16,352 nt of DNA from an uncultured Sphingobacteriales bacterium (lineage in GTDB: Bacteria; Bacteroidota; Bacteroidia; Chitinophagales; Chitinophagaceae): NCBI GenBank assembly GCA_946479435.1, contig CAMLFX010000078.1, positions 1-16,352 on the forward strand, given 5' to 3'. The position numbers and the translations under genes are program-made. Below, piece after piece: positions 15,332 to 16,352 of this stretch (position 1 is its first letter; every line of letters starts with the position of its first letter). The notes beneath the pieces were generated by a model. The model saw only the letters and a program-made list of their open reading frames with translations, was not told the DNA's origin and ran no database searches.

Positions 15332-16048
15332 TTACCCGTAAAGCTCCTGGTGTATCGACTTTTTATCATAGCCTAGCTCCAGTATGCGGCGTTTTGCCTC
15401 ATCTATCATTACACGCCACCCGCACAATAAGAAATCGGCAGGCGGGCAATCTTTACATATATTTTCATATACAGGGTGCACATATCCTTTAAGGCCTCGC
15501 CAGTCCTCGCGCGATAACGTAGGATAAAAATGAAAACCCTGCAGTTCTTTTTCCAGTTGCCTCATTTCTTCTTCATATAGCAGATCCTCGCGCTTACGCG
15601 TGCCGAAGATGAGGTATAGATTTTTATGAGGTATTTGATACCGGTTTATATAATGCAGCATGCTTCTAAAAGGAGCAATGCCTGTACCGGTGCATATCAT
15701 TATAATATCTCTATCGATCTCACCGGGTAATACAAAGAGCCCATGTGGCCCTCTCAATGTCAACTCGGTACCTATATGTACTTCATCGAAAAAGTACTTT
15801 GTACCAATGCCATTTTCTACCAATACTATAACCAACTCTATTATGTTACTGCCATCGGGCATGGAGGCTATGCTATAACTTCTCCAGCGTCTGTTCTTTT
15901 GTTCGTGTATGGGCAAATCGAGCGTTACAAACTGGCCCGGCTTGAACTGAAATGAATCGGTTTCGGGCAATTGTATCCAGTACCTGCGCGTGTTAGGCGT
16001 AGCCTGAACTATTTTTACAACCACTCCTTTTTGCCATTCCGGTACCAT
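15332..16048 (-). CDS. Ferredoxin-NADP reductase-like FAD oxidoreductase
   Basis: A 238-residue soluble flavoprotein with the two-domain ferredoxin-NADP+ reductase fold. The N-terminal FAD barrel has RSYSIAS (isoalloxazine/ribityl binding), GIGTKYFF and GPHGLFVL. The C-terminal nucleotide domain has CTGTGIAPFRSML, LIFGTRKREDLLYEEE, LCGWRVMIDEAK and a terminal IHQELYG. There is no fused 2Fe-2S or haem domain, so it should pass electrons between NAD(P)H and a separate ferredoxin, flavodoxin or oxygenase. The partner cannot be named from the sequence. The gene is monocistronic as far as seen: a ~220-base gap with a terminator-like hairpin separates it from the downstream trehalose gene, and an AT-rich region of ~300 bases lies upstream. 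Confidence 0.88.
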   Translation of the reverse strand: MVPEWQKGVVVKIVQATPNTRRYWIQLPETDSFQFKPGQFVTLDLPIHEQKNRRWRSYSIASMPDGSNIIELVIVLVENGIGTKYFFDEVHIGTELTLRGPHGLFVLPGEIDRDIIMICTGTGIAPFRSMLHYINRYQIPHKNLYLIFGTRKREDLLYEEEMRQLEKELQGFHFYPTLSREDWRGLKGYVHPVYENICKDCPPADFLLCGWRVMIDEAKRRILELGYDKKSIHQELYG

Positions 16049-16112
16049 ATACTAAAGTTAACTTATTTAAACCGACTACATATACTTGTTAATTCCAGCC
16101 TTACAGCCCCTA

Positions 16113-16126
16113 ACATATATATATGT
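16113..16126. repeat. Perfect 14-bp AT palindrome
   Basis: ACATATATATATGT is its own reverse complement, 65 bases upstream of the ferredoxin reductase start. Its half, ATATATGT, recurs at 16156-16163 and, inverted, at 16290-16297. It could be an operator or simply an alternating AT tract. Confidence 0.4.
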
Positions 16127-16155
16127 ACCTGCTACCAATTGAATTAATATAATTC

Positions 16156-16297
16156 ATATATGTTGTTCAGTTTTGTTGGAAAAAATAAAAAATAAAAAAA
16201 ATTTCGTGCGACAATTGAAGGCTGAAAGCTCTTACTGGTAAGTACTACAGGTTTCAAATGCAGTATCCGGGTTTTAGAAAAAATGAACAACATATAT
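16156..16297. repeat. 14-bp inverted repeats flanking 114 bp
   Basis: ATATATGTTGTTCA (16156-16169) is exactly repeated in inverted orientation as TGAACAACATATAT (16284-16297). After one mismatch, four more bases match on the inner side (TTTT/AAAA). The enclosed 114 bases hold no gene. The 142-base unit could be a miniature inverted-repeat element, paired regulator sites, or the base of a long RNA stem. I see no obvious target-site duplication. Confidence 0.5.
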
Positions 16298-16334
16298 AAT
16301 ATTTCACATAGTATTATGCATCATGCTACAATAG

Positions 16335-16342
16335 CAAATATA
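16335..16342 (-). promoter_or_regulatory. Possible leftward -7 box near window edge
   Basis: The minus strand reads TATATTTG, an exact TAnnTTTG match. The matching -33 position would fall beyond the window. Transcription from it would cross the inverted-repeat region and reach the ferredoxin reductase gene after about 280 bases. Confidence 0.25.
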
Positions 16343-16352
16343 CGTCAAAAAT

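Larger units (their letters stand above)
16049..16352. other. AT-rich intergenic region with symmetric repeats
   Basis: No convincing gene is present. The stretch contains an AT palindrome (16113-16126), an A-rich tract (16180-16202), an inverted-repeat pair (16156-16169 and 16284-16297), and a small CTTAC-TG-GTAAG dyad (16231-16242) near the middle of that pair. A plus-strand frame from the ATG at 16283 stays open for 23 codons to the window edge and may or may not be the start of a gene. It presumably holds the upstream control region of the ferredoxin reductase gene. Confidence 0.6.

Noticed and set aside
1..16352. tRNA, rRNA, CRISPR array, transposase or phage genes
   Set aside because: Nothing matching these was seen: no regularly spaced repeats, no cloverleaf-like segments, and no recombinase motifs in the open frames.

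Overview
The window looks like a chromosomal segment of a Bacteroidota bacterium, plausibly Chitinophagaceae-like. The signs are moderate-to-low GC, several TAnnTTTG-type -7 promoter boxes (the Bacteroidota consensus), a lipoprotein cytochrome c, a kynurenine 3-monooxygenase, and a ketosynthase/halogenase gene set of the flexirubin/aryl-polyene kind. The genus is an inference; there is no rRNA or other marker here. I see no tRNA, CRISPR, transposase or phage genes.

Layout. Bases 2-778 (+) are the 3' end of a nitronate monooxygenase/FabK-like flavoprotein. It converges with a small overlap on a leftward two-gene unit, kynurenine 3-monooxygenase then recJ (3857-775), joined by an ATGA overlap. 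Divergent from it, signal peptidase I (lepB) and a lipoprotein c-type cytochrome (4003-5623, +) form a short operon ending in a hairpin that contains the cytochrome stop codon.

Bases 5675-11087 (+) form a six-gene unit with small gaps or overlaps: SAM-dependent methyltransferase, flavin-dependent halogenase-like oxidoreductase, short ketosynthase-like protein, unrecognised 79-residue ORF, active beta-ketoacyl-ACP synthase, and a ketosynthase homologue that has lost all three catalytic residues (chain-length-factor-like). This resembles the core of flexirubin/aryl-polyene pigment clusters, but no acyl carrier protein, ketoreductase, dehydratase, ammonia lyase or ligase is present. It must draw on genes elsewhere or make something different.

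Bases 11148-15108 hold a trehalose-related pair, converging tail to tail with one base between stop codons: a GH15 hydrolase of trehalase/glucoamylase type (+) and a fused trehalose-6-phosphate synthase/phosphatase (-). Upstream of the fusion lies a hairpin with a U-tract that could be a terminator or a leader attenuator. Bases 15332-16048 (-) encode a ferredoxin-NADP reductase-like flavoprotein. The last ~300 bases are AT-rich and lack a clear gene, but carry a perfect 14-bp palindrome and a 14-bp inverted repeat flanking a 114-bp spacer.

Where the longest reading frame begins at TTG or GTG, I moved the start to an internal ATG for the monooxygenase, the short KS-like gene, the chain-length-factor-like gene and the trehalose fusion.
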